64,000 nt of DNA, from assembly GCA_017937305.1 (NCBI GenBank), contig JAGBDV010000007.1:20030-84029 (forward strand). Direction: 5' to 3'. Under the pieces are notes generated by a model. The model saw nothing but the letters and a program-made list of their open reading frames with translations, made no database searches and was not told where the DNA came from. A program made the position numbers and the translations under genes. Shown one piece after another: positions 35,080 through 43,824 of this stretch. How positions within the stretch are numbered: position 1 is the stretch's first letter; the number at the start of each line of letters is the position of its first letter. The stretch is from Bacilli bacterium. GTDB lineage: Bacteria > Bacillota_I > Bacilli_A > ML615J-28 > CAG-313.

Positions 35080-35825
35080 CATTTACCCTAACTGATATTT
35101 TGCTTTTGTGCTTTGGAATTTTTATTGGTGCTGTTTGGGGAGCATTTATTTTTGTAAGAAGAAAAAGAAATTTTGTTTTAAAACATATTAATAAAGGATT
35201 TAAAACTCTTTCTAAAGAAGAACAAAAAGATGTTAATAAAAAGATAAACAATGTATATGTTTATCATCTTGAATCAAGAAAAACAAATGTTAAACTATTA
35301 TTTGGAATTATAAATATTAAAAAGAAGGTTAACTATAAAAGTCTTGCAGAAAAAAGGTTGGGCATTAATGATAGTGAAAATCTTATTAGTTTAACAAATG
35401 AGCTCATGTGGTTAATTGAAGAAGTTGCAAGAATATACTATCCTGAAAGCAAGAATCCAATTTATGAATTAACTATTGAAGAACTTTTCTTACTTTTAAG
35501 AGAAATAATTGCATTACTTTCTAATATCGTTTATGATATTGGAATTCCTAATTTAGAAAAATTGAAAGTATCAACGATTAAAGATTTAGTCTTAATTGGA
35601 GGTAAAGTTAAGAAAGTATACAATCTAAAAAGTGTAAGACTAACTGTTGGGTTTATTAATGCTGCTATTAAACTACAAAGTGTTATTACTCCAATATATT
35701 GGATTAAAAAAGGAACAAATGATTTATCGATTACTTCTTTATCACAGTTTTTAATAAAATGTGTTTTTGAAGTTGTTGGTAAAGAAACAGCTAATGTTTA
35801 TAGTAAAAAATTTATAGAAAAATAA
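35076..35825 (+). CDS. membrane protein of the DUF697-linked cassette (copy 2)
   Basis: 249 residues with one N-terminal membrane segment (about 5-27). The body shares the YYP-S-K-x-P and following E-L-T-x-E-E-L pattern with the upstream gene, so the two are paralogues and may pair. GGAGGAG sits at 35061-35067, and the start ATG overlaps the TGA of copy 1. No nucleotide-binding motif is present, so if a GTPase is needed it must come from elsewhere. Confidence 0.6.
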   Translation: MTFTLTDILLLCFGIFIGAVWGAFIFVRRKRNFVLKHINKGFKTLSKEEQKDVNKKINNVYVYHLESRKTNVKLLFGIINIKKKVNYKSLAEKRLGINDSENLISLTNELMWLIEEVARIYYPESKNPIYELTIEELFLLLREIIALLSNIVYDIGIPNLEKLKVSTIKDLVLIGGKVKKVYNLKSVRLTVGFINAAIKLQSVITPIYWIKKGTNDLSITSLSQFLIKCVFEVVGKETANVYSKKFIEK

Positions 35826-35834
35826 GCATATTAT

Positions 35835-35863
35835 TTGAAATCATTCTAAAATTATTGTATAAT
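35835..35863 (+). promoter_or_regulatory. sigma-A promoter of the PerR-like gene
   Basis: TTGAAA at 35835-35840 and TATAAT at 35858-35863, exactly 17 bases apart. The start would lie near 35870, just before the PerR-type box. Confidence 0.85.
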
Positions 35864-35873
35864 ATTATTAGAA

Positions 35874-35888
35874 TTAGAATAATTCTAA
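35874..35888 (+). promoter_or_regulatory. PerR-type box (7-1-7 inverted repeat)
   Basis: TTAGAAT-A-ATTCTAA is a perfect 7-1-7 repeat of Fur/PerR type, just downstream of the promoter and ahead of a Fur-family gene. Bound regulator would block transcription, indicating autoregulation and control of the following rubrerythrin gene. Confidence 0.8.
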
Positions 35889-35905
35889 TAAAGAAAGGAG
35901 CATGT

Positions 35906-36268
35906 ATGACAAAACAAAGACAATTGGTTCTTGCTATAGTAAATGAGTCTGAAGATCACCTAACTGCTGAAGAGATTTTTATTGAAGCAAAGAATAGAAT
36001 TAGTAGCATTGCTTTTGCAACTATATACAATAATTTAAATGTTTTAGTGAATGAAAAGTATATATCAAGAGTGAAGTCTCCAGGTAATCCTGATCGCTTT
36101 GATAAATTAACAATTCCACATGAACATGTCGTATGTGATTATTGTGGACATATCATGGACGTACATGTCCCTGAAATAAAGAAGATGCTAGAACAAAGAC
36201 TAAAACTTTCACTTACATCACTTAGTCTAGATATGCATTATGTTTGCGATAGTTGCAAACAAAATTAA
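35906..36268 (+). CDS. perR: Fur-family regulator, PerR-like
   Basis: 120 residues from ATG 35906, 5 bases after AAAGGAG. The DNA-binding winged helix is at about 1-70 (HLTAEEIFIEAKNRI, FATIYNNLNVLVN), and the dimer/metal part follows. The zinc Cys pairs CDYC and CDSC are present, with HEHVVCDYCGHIMDV providing the usual His ligands. The 7-1-7 box and the rubrerythrin gene behind it favour a peroxide sensor (PerR) over iron (Fur). Confidence 0.88.
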   Translation: MTKQRQLVLAIVNESEDHLTAEEIFIEAKNRISSIAFATIYNNLNVLVNEKYISRVKSPGNPDRFDKLTIPHEHVVCDYCGHIMDVHVPEIKKMLEQRLKLSLTSLSLDMHYVCDSCKQN

Positions 36269-36314
36269 ATTGGTTAAAATTAATTTCATAAATTATTAAT
36301 GGAGGTTTAAAAAA

Positions 36315-36848
36315 ATGGAATTAAAAGGATCTAAAACTGAACAAAATTTAATGACTGCATTCGCAGGAGAAAGCCAAGCAAGAAATAAGTATACTTATTT
36401 CGCAAGCGTAGCTCGTAAAGAAGGTTATGAACAAATCGCTGCTATTTTTGAACAAACTGCTAACAACGAAAAAGAACATGCAAAATTATGGTTCAAAGCT
36501 TTAGGTGAACTTGGAAACACAGCTCAAAACTTACTTGCTGCTGCTGAAGGTGAAAACTACGAATGGACTGATATGTATGATAAATTTGCTAAAGAAGCAG
36601 AAGAAGAAGGATTCACTCGTCTTGCATATCAATTTAGAGCTGTTGCTGCTATTGAAAAAACTCATGAAGAAAGATATCGCGCTTTATTAAATAATGTTGA
36701 AATGCAACAAGTATTTGAAAAAGCTGAAGAAACTATGTGGGAATGCCGTAACTGTGGACACCTTGTAATGGGTAAAAAAGCTCCAGAAGTTTGTCCAGTT
36801 TGTGCTCATCCAAAGAGCTACTTTGAAGTAAGAAAAGAAAACTATTAA
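36315..36848 (+). CDS. rbr: rubrerythrin
   Basis: 177 residues. Di-iron site: [12 protein letters not shown] and [11 protein letters not shown] (ExxH) in the first helix pair, and later [10 protein letters not shown]. The C-terminal rubredoxin-like part has CRNCG and [11 protein letters not shown], giving a four-Cys iron site. It reduces hydrogen peroxide in anaerobes. GGAGG serves the ATG, the gene follows the PerR-like gene by 46 bases and it ends in a terminator. Confidence 0.96.
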   Translation: MELKGSKTEQNLMTAFAGESQARNKYTYFASVARKEGYEQIAAIFEQTANNEKEHAKLWFKALGELGNTAQNLLAAAEGENYEWTDMYDKFAKEAEEEGFTRLAYQFRAVAAIEKTHEERYRALLNNVEMQQVFEKAEETMWECRNCGHLVMGKKAPEVCPVCAHPKSYFEVRKENY

Positions 36849-36857
36849 AAAATAAAT

Positions 36858-36888
36858 AATGGTCAGATAATTCTGACCATTTTCTTTA
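36858..36888 (+). terminator. intrinsic terminator after rubrerythrin
   Basis: AATGGTCAGA pairs with TCTGACCATT around TAAT, then TTCTTT. Confidence 0.9.
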
Positions 36889-36903
36889 AAAAGAGGTATT
36901 AAT

Positions 36904-38550
36904 ATGAAAGTTATAATTATTGGTGGTGTAGCAGGTGGAGCATCTGCTGCAGCAAGACTTAGAAGATTAAATGAAAAGTGTGATATTACTATTTTTGAAA
37001 GAACAAATTATGTATCTTATGCAACATGTGGCCTTCCTTATTACATAGGAGATATAATTACTGATGAAAAACAGTTAACTGTTCAAACACCAACTAGTCT
37101 ATTTAATAGATTTAATATAAATGTTAAAACGAGTCATGAAGTAATAGATATTGATGCTACTAAAAAGATTGTAATAGTTAAAGACTTAATTAATGGTAAA
37201 GTATTTAATGAGTCTTATGATAAGTTAATATTATCTCCAGGTGCTAAGCCAATTATTCCATCATTTTATAAAAAATCTGAACGCGTATTTACTTTAAGAA
37301 CTATTGAAGATACCAAAAAAGTCAAATCATATATTAATAGCAATAAAGTTAGTAATGCTGTTGTTATTGGTGGTGGATATGTTGGTATTGAAATAGCAGA
37401 AAACTTAACTAATCTAGGAATTAGTGTCGATCTTGTAGAAGCAAATAATCAAGTATTGTCAATATTTGATACGGATATGGTTTCTTTTGTTCATAGTACA
37501 TTAAGGAATAATGGGATAAAATTACATTTAAATTCACATGTTGAATTATTAGAAGAAATTAATGATCAAATGGTTGTAAAATTAAATAATGAAGACCTTG
37601 TATCTGATATTGTTATAGTTGCTGTAGGGGTAACTCCTGATACCATCTTAGCTGAAAAGATTGGATTAAAACAAGGTGTAAAAGGTAGTATAATTGTTAA
37701 TGAACATATGCAAACATCAATTGAAGATATTTATGCTGTTGGTGATGCAGTGATGGTTAAAAATTATGTAACTGAAGAAGATGCTTTAGTCCCTCTTGCA
37801 GGACCTGCAAATAAACAAGGAAGAATAGCAGCTGATAACATTTGTGGTATTGCTAGCAGTTATCAAGGGTCTCTTGGAACTTCCATTTTGAAAGTTTTCG
37901 ACCTAAATGCTGCATCTACTGGATTAAATGAAAAAACATTAATCAATAAAAAAATGAATTATGAAAAAGTTATTTTATCACCACTTGCTCATGCAGGGTA
38001 TTATCCAAATGCTAAAATATTAACACTAAAAGTATTATATGAAAAAGAAAGTTTAAGACTATTAGGTGCTCAAGTTATAGGCTATGATGGTGTGGATAAA
38101 CGAATAGATGTTATCGCAACCGCAATCAAATCAAATTTAAAAGCAGTTGATTTAAAAGATTTAGAACTTGCTTATGCTCCGCCATTTTCTCAAGCAAAAG
38201 ACCCTGTAAATTTAGCAGGATTTATAATTGATAATATTGAAAATAATTTGGTTAAACAATTTTATTATGAAGATATTGAAAAGTTAAGACAAGATCCTAA
38301 TGCCATTTTACTTGATACTAGAACAGATTTTGAGTATAGTAGAGGTCATGCTGAGGGGTTTATTCATATACCACTTGATGATTTAAGAAAAAGAATTAAT
38401 GAATTAGATGTTAAAAAACGAATTTATGTGATGTGCCAAAGTGGATTAAGAAGTTATCTTGCAACAAGAATTTTAGTTCAGAATGGGTTTGATGCTTATA
38501 ATTTTGTTGGAGGATATCGATTATATTCTTCATTAATGAGTGATAAATAA
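36904..38550 (+). CDS. CoA-disulfide reductase with rhodanese domain
   Basis: 548 residues. FAD-binding GGVAGGASAAARLRR at 8-22 opens the protein, the active Cys lies in SYATCGLPYY at about 43, and NAD(P)-binding GGGYVGIEIAENL is at about 155. The tail from about 455 is a rhodanese domain with CQSGLRSY, whose Cys carries sulfur. The family (CoADR-RHD) reduces CoA-disulfide or polysulfide. Beside PerR and rubrerythrin it fits oxidative or thiol stress defence, although it sits after a terminator. Confidence 0.92.
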   Translation: MKVIIIGGVAGGASAAARLRRLNEKCDITIFERTNYVSYATCGLPYYIGDIITDEKQLTVQTPTSLFNRFNINVKTSHEVIDIDATKKIVIVKDLINGKVFNESYDKLILSPGAKPIIPSFYKKSERVFTLRTIEDTKKVKSYINSNKVSNAVVIGGGYVGIEIAENLTNLGISVDLVEANNQVLSIFDTDMVSFVHSTLRNNGIKLHLNSHVELLEEINDQMVVKLNNEDLVSDIVIVAVGVTPDTILAEKIGLKQGVKGSIIVNEHMQTSIEDIYAVGDAVMVKNYVTEEDALVPLAGPANKQGRIAADNICGIASSYQGSLGTSILKVFDLNAASTGLNEKTLINKKMNYEKVILSPLAHAGYYPNAKILTLKVLYEKESLRLLGAQVIGYDGVDKRIDVIATAIKSNLKAVDLKDLELAYAPPFSQAKDPVNLAGFIIDNIENNLVKQFYYEDIEKLRQDPNAILLDTRTDFEYSRGHAEGFIHIPLDDLRKRINELDVKKRIYVMCQSGLRSYLATRILVQNGFDAYNFVGGYRLYSSLMSDK

Positions 38551-38628
38551 AAGCTAACTGCTTTTTATTGATTTAATCATTTTGATATAGTATAATATTA
38601 TTATAAGTACTTGTTAGAGGTTTATAAT

Positions 38629-39147
38629 ATGATTATCATTATTTCAGGAGCATCTCATACTGGAAAAACATTACTAGCTCAAAAATTATTAGAAAAATAC
38701 AATTATCCATATTTGTCAATTGATCATCTAAAGATGGGATTAATCAGAAGTAATAATACTTTTTTAACTCCGTATAGTAGTGATGATGAACTTACTAATT
38801 ATTTATGGCCAATCGTTAGTGAAATCATTAAAACTGCAATTGAAAATAAACAAAATCTTATTGTGGAAGGTTGCTACATCCCTTGCAATTATAAAGATGA
38901 TTTTGATGAACTTTACCTTAAAAATATTAAAGAATATTTTCTAATAATGACAGAAAAATATATTAACAATTATTTTGATAAAATAATTAACTATGGTAAT
39001 ATCATAGAAAATAGGCTAAGTAATGACATTAATAAGGAAACACTTATAAAAGATAATATAGACGTACTAAAAAAATGTAAAAAGTATAATTTAAATTATA
39101 TTTTAATTGAAGATGAATATAAAATTGATATTGAGGTAGGTGAATAA
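38629..39147 (+). CDS. small P-loop kinase-like protein
   Basis: 172 residues from ATG 38629, after AGAGG. Walker A GASHTGKTLLAQK at residues 7-19 and the acidic SIDHLKMGL at about 32-40 suggest an AAA/zeta-toxin-like kinase of small molecules. The substrate cannot be told. It lies 2 bases before the YdcF-like gene, so the two are co-transcribed. Confidence 0.7.
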   Translation: MIIIISGASHTGKTLLAQKLLEKYNYPYLSIDHLKMGLIRSNNTFLTPYSSDDELTNYLWPIVSEIIKTAIENKQNLIVEGCYIPCNYKDDFDELYLKNIKEYFLIMTEKYINNYFDKIINYGNIIENRLSNDINKETLIKDNIDVLKKCKKYNLNYILIEDEYKIDIEVGE

Positions 39148-39149
39148 AC

Positions 39150-39569
39150 TTGAGTAAAAAAGTAGCCATAATCTTAGGTAATCGTGTTAATGATGATGGA
39201 ACAATTACTAAGATTCAAGAACAAAGATTAGAAATGGCAATGGAGATAGAAAAAGAATTCAATCCCGATTTCTTTATTTTATCAGGTGGTTCTCCTAATC
39301 AAAAAGCTGGAATTTCTGAAGTAGAAGGGATGTATAATTATCTAGTTGAAAAAGGCTTTGATAAAGATAAACTTATTTTAGAAGATCAATCTTTAACTAC
39401 AGTGCAAAATGCAATGTTCTCGATTCCAATTGCGGAAGAACTAGGAGCAGATATTGTGATAGTTTGTTCATCTTTATATCATTTCGAAGATTTACAATAT
39501 CATGCATTAGAAAGCTTTATCAATGAAGTTAAAAAGACTAATATGACTTTAATGATTTATACAAAATAA
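39150..39569 (+). CDS. YdcF-like (DUF218) protein
   Basis: 139 residues starting with TTG, with GAGGTAGGTG at a suitable distance. The DUF218 fold signs are ILGNRVNDDGTITKIQEQRL, ILSGGSPN and VSS-type SSLYHF, followed by an incomplete C-terminal part; the protein is at the short end for the family. Members are thought to bind nucleotide-like ligands or act in envelope metabolism; function is unproven. No signal or membrane segment is present. Confidence 0.75.
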   Translation: MSKKVAIILGNRVNDDGTITKIQEQRLEMAMEIEKEFNPDFFILSGGSPNQKAGISEVEGMYNYLVEKGFDKDKLILEDQSLTTVQNAMFSIPIAEELGADIVIVCSSLYHFEDLQYHALESFINEVKKTNMTLMIYTK

Positions 39570-39602
39570 AAAGAATTAGATTGTATCTAATTCTTTTTTT
39601 AA
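39567..39602 (+). terminator. intrinsic terminator after the YdcF-like gene
   Basis: AAAAGAATTAGA pairs with TCTAATTCTTTT around TTGTA, followed by T. Confidence 0.9.
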
Positions 39603-39681
39603 AATAAACATATGATTTATTTCTTTATTTGTTTTATTTTATTGCTGAATATGATATAATAATATTAGGAGAGTATATCTT

Positions 39682-41979
39682 ATGAGTAAAAAGGTAGAAA
39701 ATTTATTAAAAAAATCATTATATGTACATAAAGAAGTGTTTGATGATGAAAAGAATTCAGCACTTTATAGATGGAATAATAAAGAAGTTATAAGTAAATC
39801 ATTATTATTTAATGGTGATACTTTAAATAATGTTACTGCTAGTTCTTGTGTAGAGTTGTCTTTATCTAATGAAGTATCTGATACTGCTTTAAAGTTGAGT
39901 TTATCGACGGATATTGAAAATGTAATTCCTCGTCCATGGCCAAGTGTAAGAATTAACCTTGGTGGGATTGATTTATCAAAATATAACCGAATTGCTTATA
40001 ATATTTATATAAAAAGTACTGGATATCAAAATCATTATTTTCAGTTTAGTGTCGGAAACAAGGGTGCTATGGAACATCATTCACCTAGCTTAGATCCAAA
40101 TAAATGGAATTATTGTTTTTTTGAAATTGGAGATATTAAGAGGAATAATTGTGAAGAGCTAGTTATTGGCCCATGGTTAATGGGAACTCCACCTGAAGGG
40201 CTACCTTCTTATGAAATTTTTATTGATAGTATTTATGCAGAAGAAGTAGATGCTGATTATGTTGAAGGTTGGGATTTAGAAGAAAGAATTGCATATAGTC
40301 ATGCAGGATACTTTTGTGATGCTACTAAGATTGCATTAACAAGTAAAAAAGTTTGTGATAAATTTGAAATTTTGAAAGATAATAATATTGTTCTTTCTAA
40401 AGATGTTAAAGAAATTACTGCAGATTTAGGTGTTTTTTATCAAATGGATTTTAGTGAAATAAGTGAAGAAGGCATTTATGTTATTAAATATGGTGATAAA
40501 GTTACTGGTGAATTTGAAATAAGCAATAATGCATATGATGAATCGATTTGGAAAAGTGTAAATTTCTTAAGACTGCTTAGATGTGGTGAAGATATTCCAG
40601 GAGTTCATAGTGCATGTCATTTAAACTGTAGAACTATGCATCCTAATGGATCTAGTGTTCCAAACTTTGGTGGATGGCATGATGCAGGGGATGTATCTCA
40701 ATTTGAAATTCCTACTGCTGAAATGGCTCATGCAATAATTGATTTAGCATATGCCGTTAAAGATATAGATGAATTAATGTATGAAAGATTACTTGAAGAA
40801 GCTAGAGTTGGTATTAACTGGTTACTTAGAACTAGATTTGGTGATGGTATGAGAGCTCTTGCAGTAACTTATTCAATTTGGCGTAAGAATGTGTTAACTG
40901 CTGATAATAAAACTGTTTATAGTAATGTGGCTGAAAATGGACCATTTGAAAACTTCTGTGCTAGCGCAGCGCTTGCAAAAGCTTATCTTGCATATAATGA
41001 TGAAAATAAAGTATTTGCGGATTGGTGCTTACGTTCTGCAAAAGAAGACTTTGAATTTGCTAAAGATGGGTATGCTAAGGGAATTTATACTAAACGTTGG
41101 GGACCAAATGTTGATTCTCAAGTTTGCGGTCATGGAATAATTGCTGCTATTGAACTTTATAAATGTACATTAGATTCTTATTATATTGATATTGCTGCAT
41201 CTTATGCAAAAATAGTTCTTTCATGTCAACAAAGTACTGATCCTAATTGGGATATTCCTTTAAAAGGTTTCTTCTATGAGGATCCTAAACATGAATGGAT
41301 GTTAACTTATGAACATAGAGGACATGAACAGTCTCCTGTTCAAGGGCTTTGTATGTTATGTGAAGTAGCACCAAATCATCCTGATTATGAGGCTTGGATT
41401 AATGGATTAAAGTTATATCGTGAGTATGTATTAGATTCAATGAAATTAACCAAACCTTATGGATTAGTTCCAGGACATGTTTATATTTTAGATAAGTTAA
41501 ATAGTGATCGTTTTACAATTCCAGCTAGTTATGGAACGATTCCTGAGGGTATGGAAATACTAAGAAATCAAGCAAGAAGTGGGAAAAAACTCTCTGACAA
41601 TGTTTACCTAAGAATATTTCCTGTAGCAGTACAAAGACGTGGGTATCATGCAACATTACTTAGTAAGACAAAAGCTATTAGTATGATTGCAAAGGTTTTA
41701 AATGATGAAGAGTTAAAACAAATTGCAATTGATCAATTAGAATGGATAATGGGTAAAAACCCTTTCGCATCAAGTACAATGTATGGATGTGGATATAATT
41801 ATCATCCACTTTATGTAGCATTTTCTCGTCAAATGGTTGGAGCCCTTCCTGTTGGCATTATGACTAATGGTGATAATGATGCTCCATATTGGCCAGTAAG
41901 AGATCATGCAGTGTTTAAAGAAATATGGGGACATACAACTGGAAAGTACTTATGGGTACTTGCAGATTTAATTAAATAA
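39682..41979 (+). CDS. glycoside hydrolase family 9 protein without a signal peptide
   Basis: 765 residues. The N-terminal ~200 residues look like a carbohydrate-binding beta domain, then a CelD_N-like Ig module at about 205-285, and the GH9 alpha-barrel at about 290-765. The catalytic Asp motif GWHDAGDVSQ is at about 333, and the C-terminal WIMGKNPFASS and late KEIW (likely acid/base Glu) match. The lack of an export signal means it works inside the cell, probably on imported cello-oligosaccharides or similar glucosides, not on cellulose. AGGAG serves the ATG. Confidence 0.92.
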   Translation: MSKKVENLLKKSLYVHKEVFDDEKNSALYRWNNKEVISKSLLFNGDTLNNVTASSCVELSLSNEVSDTALKLSLSTDIENVIPRPWPSVRINLGGIDLSKYNRIAYNIYIKSTGYQNHYFQFSVGNKGAMEHHSPSLDPNKWNYCFFEIGDIKRNNCEELVIGPWLMGTPPEGLPSYEIFIDSIYAEEVDADYVEGWDLEERIAYSHAGYFCDATKIALTSKKVCDKFEILKDNNIVLSKDVKEITADLGVFYQMDFSEISEEGIYVIKYGDKVTGEFEISNNAYDESIWKSVNFLRLLRCGEDIPGVHSACHLNCRTMHPNGSSVPNFGGWHDAGDVSQFEIPTAEMAHAIIDLAYAVKDIDELMYERLLEEARVGINWLLRTRFGDGMRALAVTYSIWRKNVLTADNKTVYSNVAENGPFENFCASAALAKAYLAYNDENKVFADWCLRSAKEDFEFAKDGYAKGIYTKRWGPNVDSQVCGHGIIAAIELYKCTLDSYYIDIAASYAKIVLSCQQSTDPNWDIPLKGFFYEDPKHEWMLTYEHRGHEQSPVQGLCMLCEVAPNHPDYEAWINGLKLYREYVLDSMKLTKPYGLVPGHVYILDKLNSDRFTIPASYGTIPEGMEILRNQARSGKKLSDNVYLRIFPVAVQRRGYHATLLSKTKAISMIAKVLNDEELKQIAIDQLEWIMGKNPFASSTMYGCGYNYHPLYVAFSRQMVGALPVGIMTNGDNDAPYWPVRDHAVFKEIWGHTTGKYLWVLADLIK

Positions 41980-42002
41980 TTGTTTTTAACGAGGTGAATA
42001 CT

Positions 42003-43448
42003 ATGGACTTAAATAATTATACTTTATTATGTGATTTTTATGAATTAACAATGGCTAATGGTTATTTTCAAACAGATTACAAAGAAACAATTACATATTT
42101 TGATTTGTTTTATCGTAAGAATCCTGATAAAGGAGGATTTGTAATATTTGCAGGTCTTGAAAGCATTGTTGAATATATTAAAAATCTTCATTTCTTTGAT
42201 GATGATATCGAATATTTAAGAAGAAAAGGAATATTCTGTGAAGAATTTTTAGAATATTTAAAAGATTTTAAATTTACAGGCGATATTTATGCTGTAAAAG
42301 AAGGTACTCCTGTATTTCCTTATGAACCACTAATTACTGTTCGTGCTAAAGCCATTGAAGCGCAACTTATTGAAACATATTTGTTGCTTGCAGTAAACCA
42401 TCAATCTCTTATTGCTACAAAAACTAGTCGTATTGTAAGAGCAGCTGAAGGGCGTCCAGTAATGGAATTTGGTAGTCGTCGTGCTCAAGGTACTGCTGCG
42501 GCAATTCTTGGTGCAAGAAGTGCATATATTGCAGGAGCTAGTGGTACTGCATGTACAATTGCAGAAGAAGAATATGGTGTTCCTGCTCTTGGTACAATGG
42601 CTCACTCATGGATTCAAATGTTTGATACGGAATATGAGGCTTTTGAAACATATTGTAAATTATATCCGAATAATGTGGTGTTATTAGTTGATACTTATGA
42701 TGTTTTAAAATCAGGTGTACCTAATGCCATTAAAGCAATTAAAGAAATTTTACTTCCAATGGGAATTAAAAAAGCGGGCATTAGAATTGATTCTGGTGAT
42801 ATTGCTTATTTATCTAAAAAAGCTCATGATATGTTTGTAAAAGCAGGTCTTCCTTGGGTTACCATTTGTGTATCAAATGGTCTAGATGAAAGACTAATTA
42901 GTGAACTTATTAATCAAAATGCATGTGTAGATTCATTTGGTGTTGGTGAAAGATTGATTACAGCATCAAGTGACCCAGTATTTGGTGGAGTTTATAAACT
43001 CGTTGCAATAGAAGACAAAGAAGGTAATATTATTCCTAAGATTAAAATTAGTGAAAATGAAGCTAAAATTACTAACCCTCATTATAAAAAGATTTATCGA
43101 TTATTTGAGAAAGATACAGATAAAGCAATAGCTGATGTAATGTGTTTATATGATGAAGTAATAGATGATTCTAAACCTTATGAAATCTTTGATCCTAATT
43201 ATACTTGGAAAAGAAAAATAGTTGAAAACTTCTATGTTGAACCATTACAAGTTCCAATCTTTATCAATGGAGAATTAGTATATGATCTTCCAAGTCTTCA
43301 AGAAATTAGACTTTATTCTGCAAAAGAATTAGGTCGTCTTTGGGAAGAAGTTAAACGTTTTGATAATCCTCATACTTATTATTTCGATTTATCTCAAAAA
43401 TTATGGGATATTAAACACGAAATGTTAAGAAAAGGAAGAAAGGGTTAA
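42003..43448 (+). CDS. pncB: nicotinate phosphoribosyltransferase
   Basis: 481 residues from ATG 42003; an in-frame GTG at 41994 is in the ribosome site. The sequence begins with LLCDFYELTMANGYF, typical of the Gram-positive type. The phosphoribosyl and nicotinate site shows FGSRRAQGT and LGTMAHSWIQMF, and DSGDIAYLS and GVGERLIT follow. It makes nicotinate mononucleotide from nicotinate, PRPP and ATP in NAD salvage. The GH9 gene lies 23 bases upstream, so they may be co-transcribed. Confidence 0.95.
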   Translation: MDLNNYTLLCDFYELTMANGYFQTDYKETITYFDLFYRKNPDKGGFVIFAGLESIVEYIKNLHFFDDDIEYLRRKGIFCEEFLEYLKDFKFTGDIYAVKEGTPVFPYEPLITVRAKAIEAQLIETYLLLAVNHQSLIATKTSRIVRAAEGRPVMEFGSRRAQGTAAAILGARSAYIAGASGTACTIAEEEYGVPALGTMAHSWIQMFDTEYEAFETYCKLYPNNVVLLVDTYDVLKSGVPNAIKAIKEILLPMGIKKAGIRIDSGDIAYLSKKAHDMFVKAGLPWVTICVSNGLDERLISELINQNACVDSFGVGERLITASSDPVFGGVYKLVAIEDKEGNIIPKIKISENEAKITNPHYKKIYRLFEKDTDKAIADVMCLYDEVIDDSKPYEIFDPNYTWKRKIVENFYVEPLQVPIFINGELVYDLPSLQEIRLYSAKELGRLWEEVKRFDNPHTYYFDLSQKLWDIKHEMLRKGRKG

Positions 43449-43449
43449 T

Positions 43450-43806
43450 ATGGAAGAAGTAAAAGTAGTAAATAAAAAACGTTGGATAGTTACAACAATA
43501 ATTTCTGGCATTTTAATGCTTGCAGCTATTTTTTGTTGCATTATGTGGGCTTACATGATTAATGAACATTTTGAACTTCAAGCTAATGCAGAAAATTTTG
43601 AAGGTCTTGCATCAATTGGAATAATTATTGTTGGGATTATATTTGTTGCTGCATCAATAATAGCTTTAGTGATTAGTACAATCATTAGTATAATTACAAT
43701 AATTAAATCACAAAAGTTATTTAAAATATTAAATATTGTTTTTGTTACAATTAATGCTGCTATTCTAATTATTGATGTAGTATTATTCTTTGTATTAAAA
43801 GGTTAA
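43450..43806 (+). CDS. small membrane protein of unknown function, three membrane segments
   Basis: 118 residues beginning one base after pncB stops, with AGGAAG-type signal inside pncB. Hydrophobic segments lie at about 12-34, 54-84 and 92-115. No family is recognised. It is probably the tail of the pncB operon and followed by the HAD-DUF523 gene 18 bases later. Confidence 0.6.
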   Translation: MEEVKVVNKKRWIVTTIISGILMLAAIFCCIMWAYMINEHFELQANAENFEGLASIGIIIVGIIFVAASIIALVISTIISIITIIKSQKLFKILNIVFVTINAAILIIDVVLFFVLKG

Positions 43807-43824
43807 TAAGAAAGGAGTCATTTC

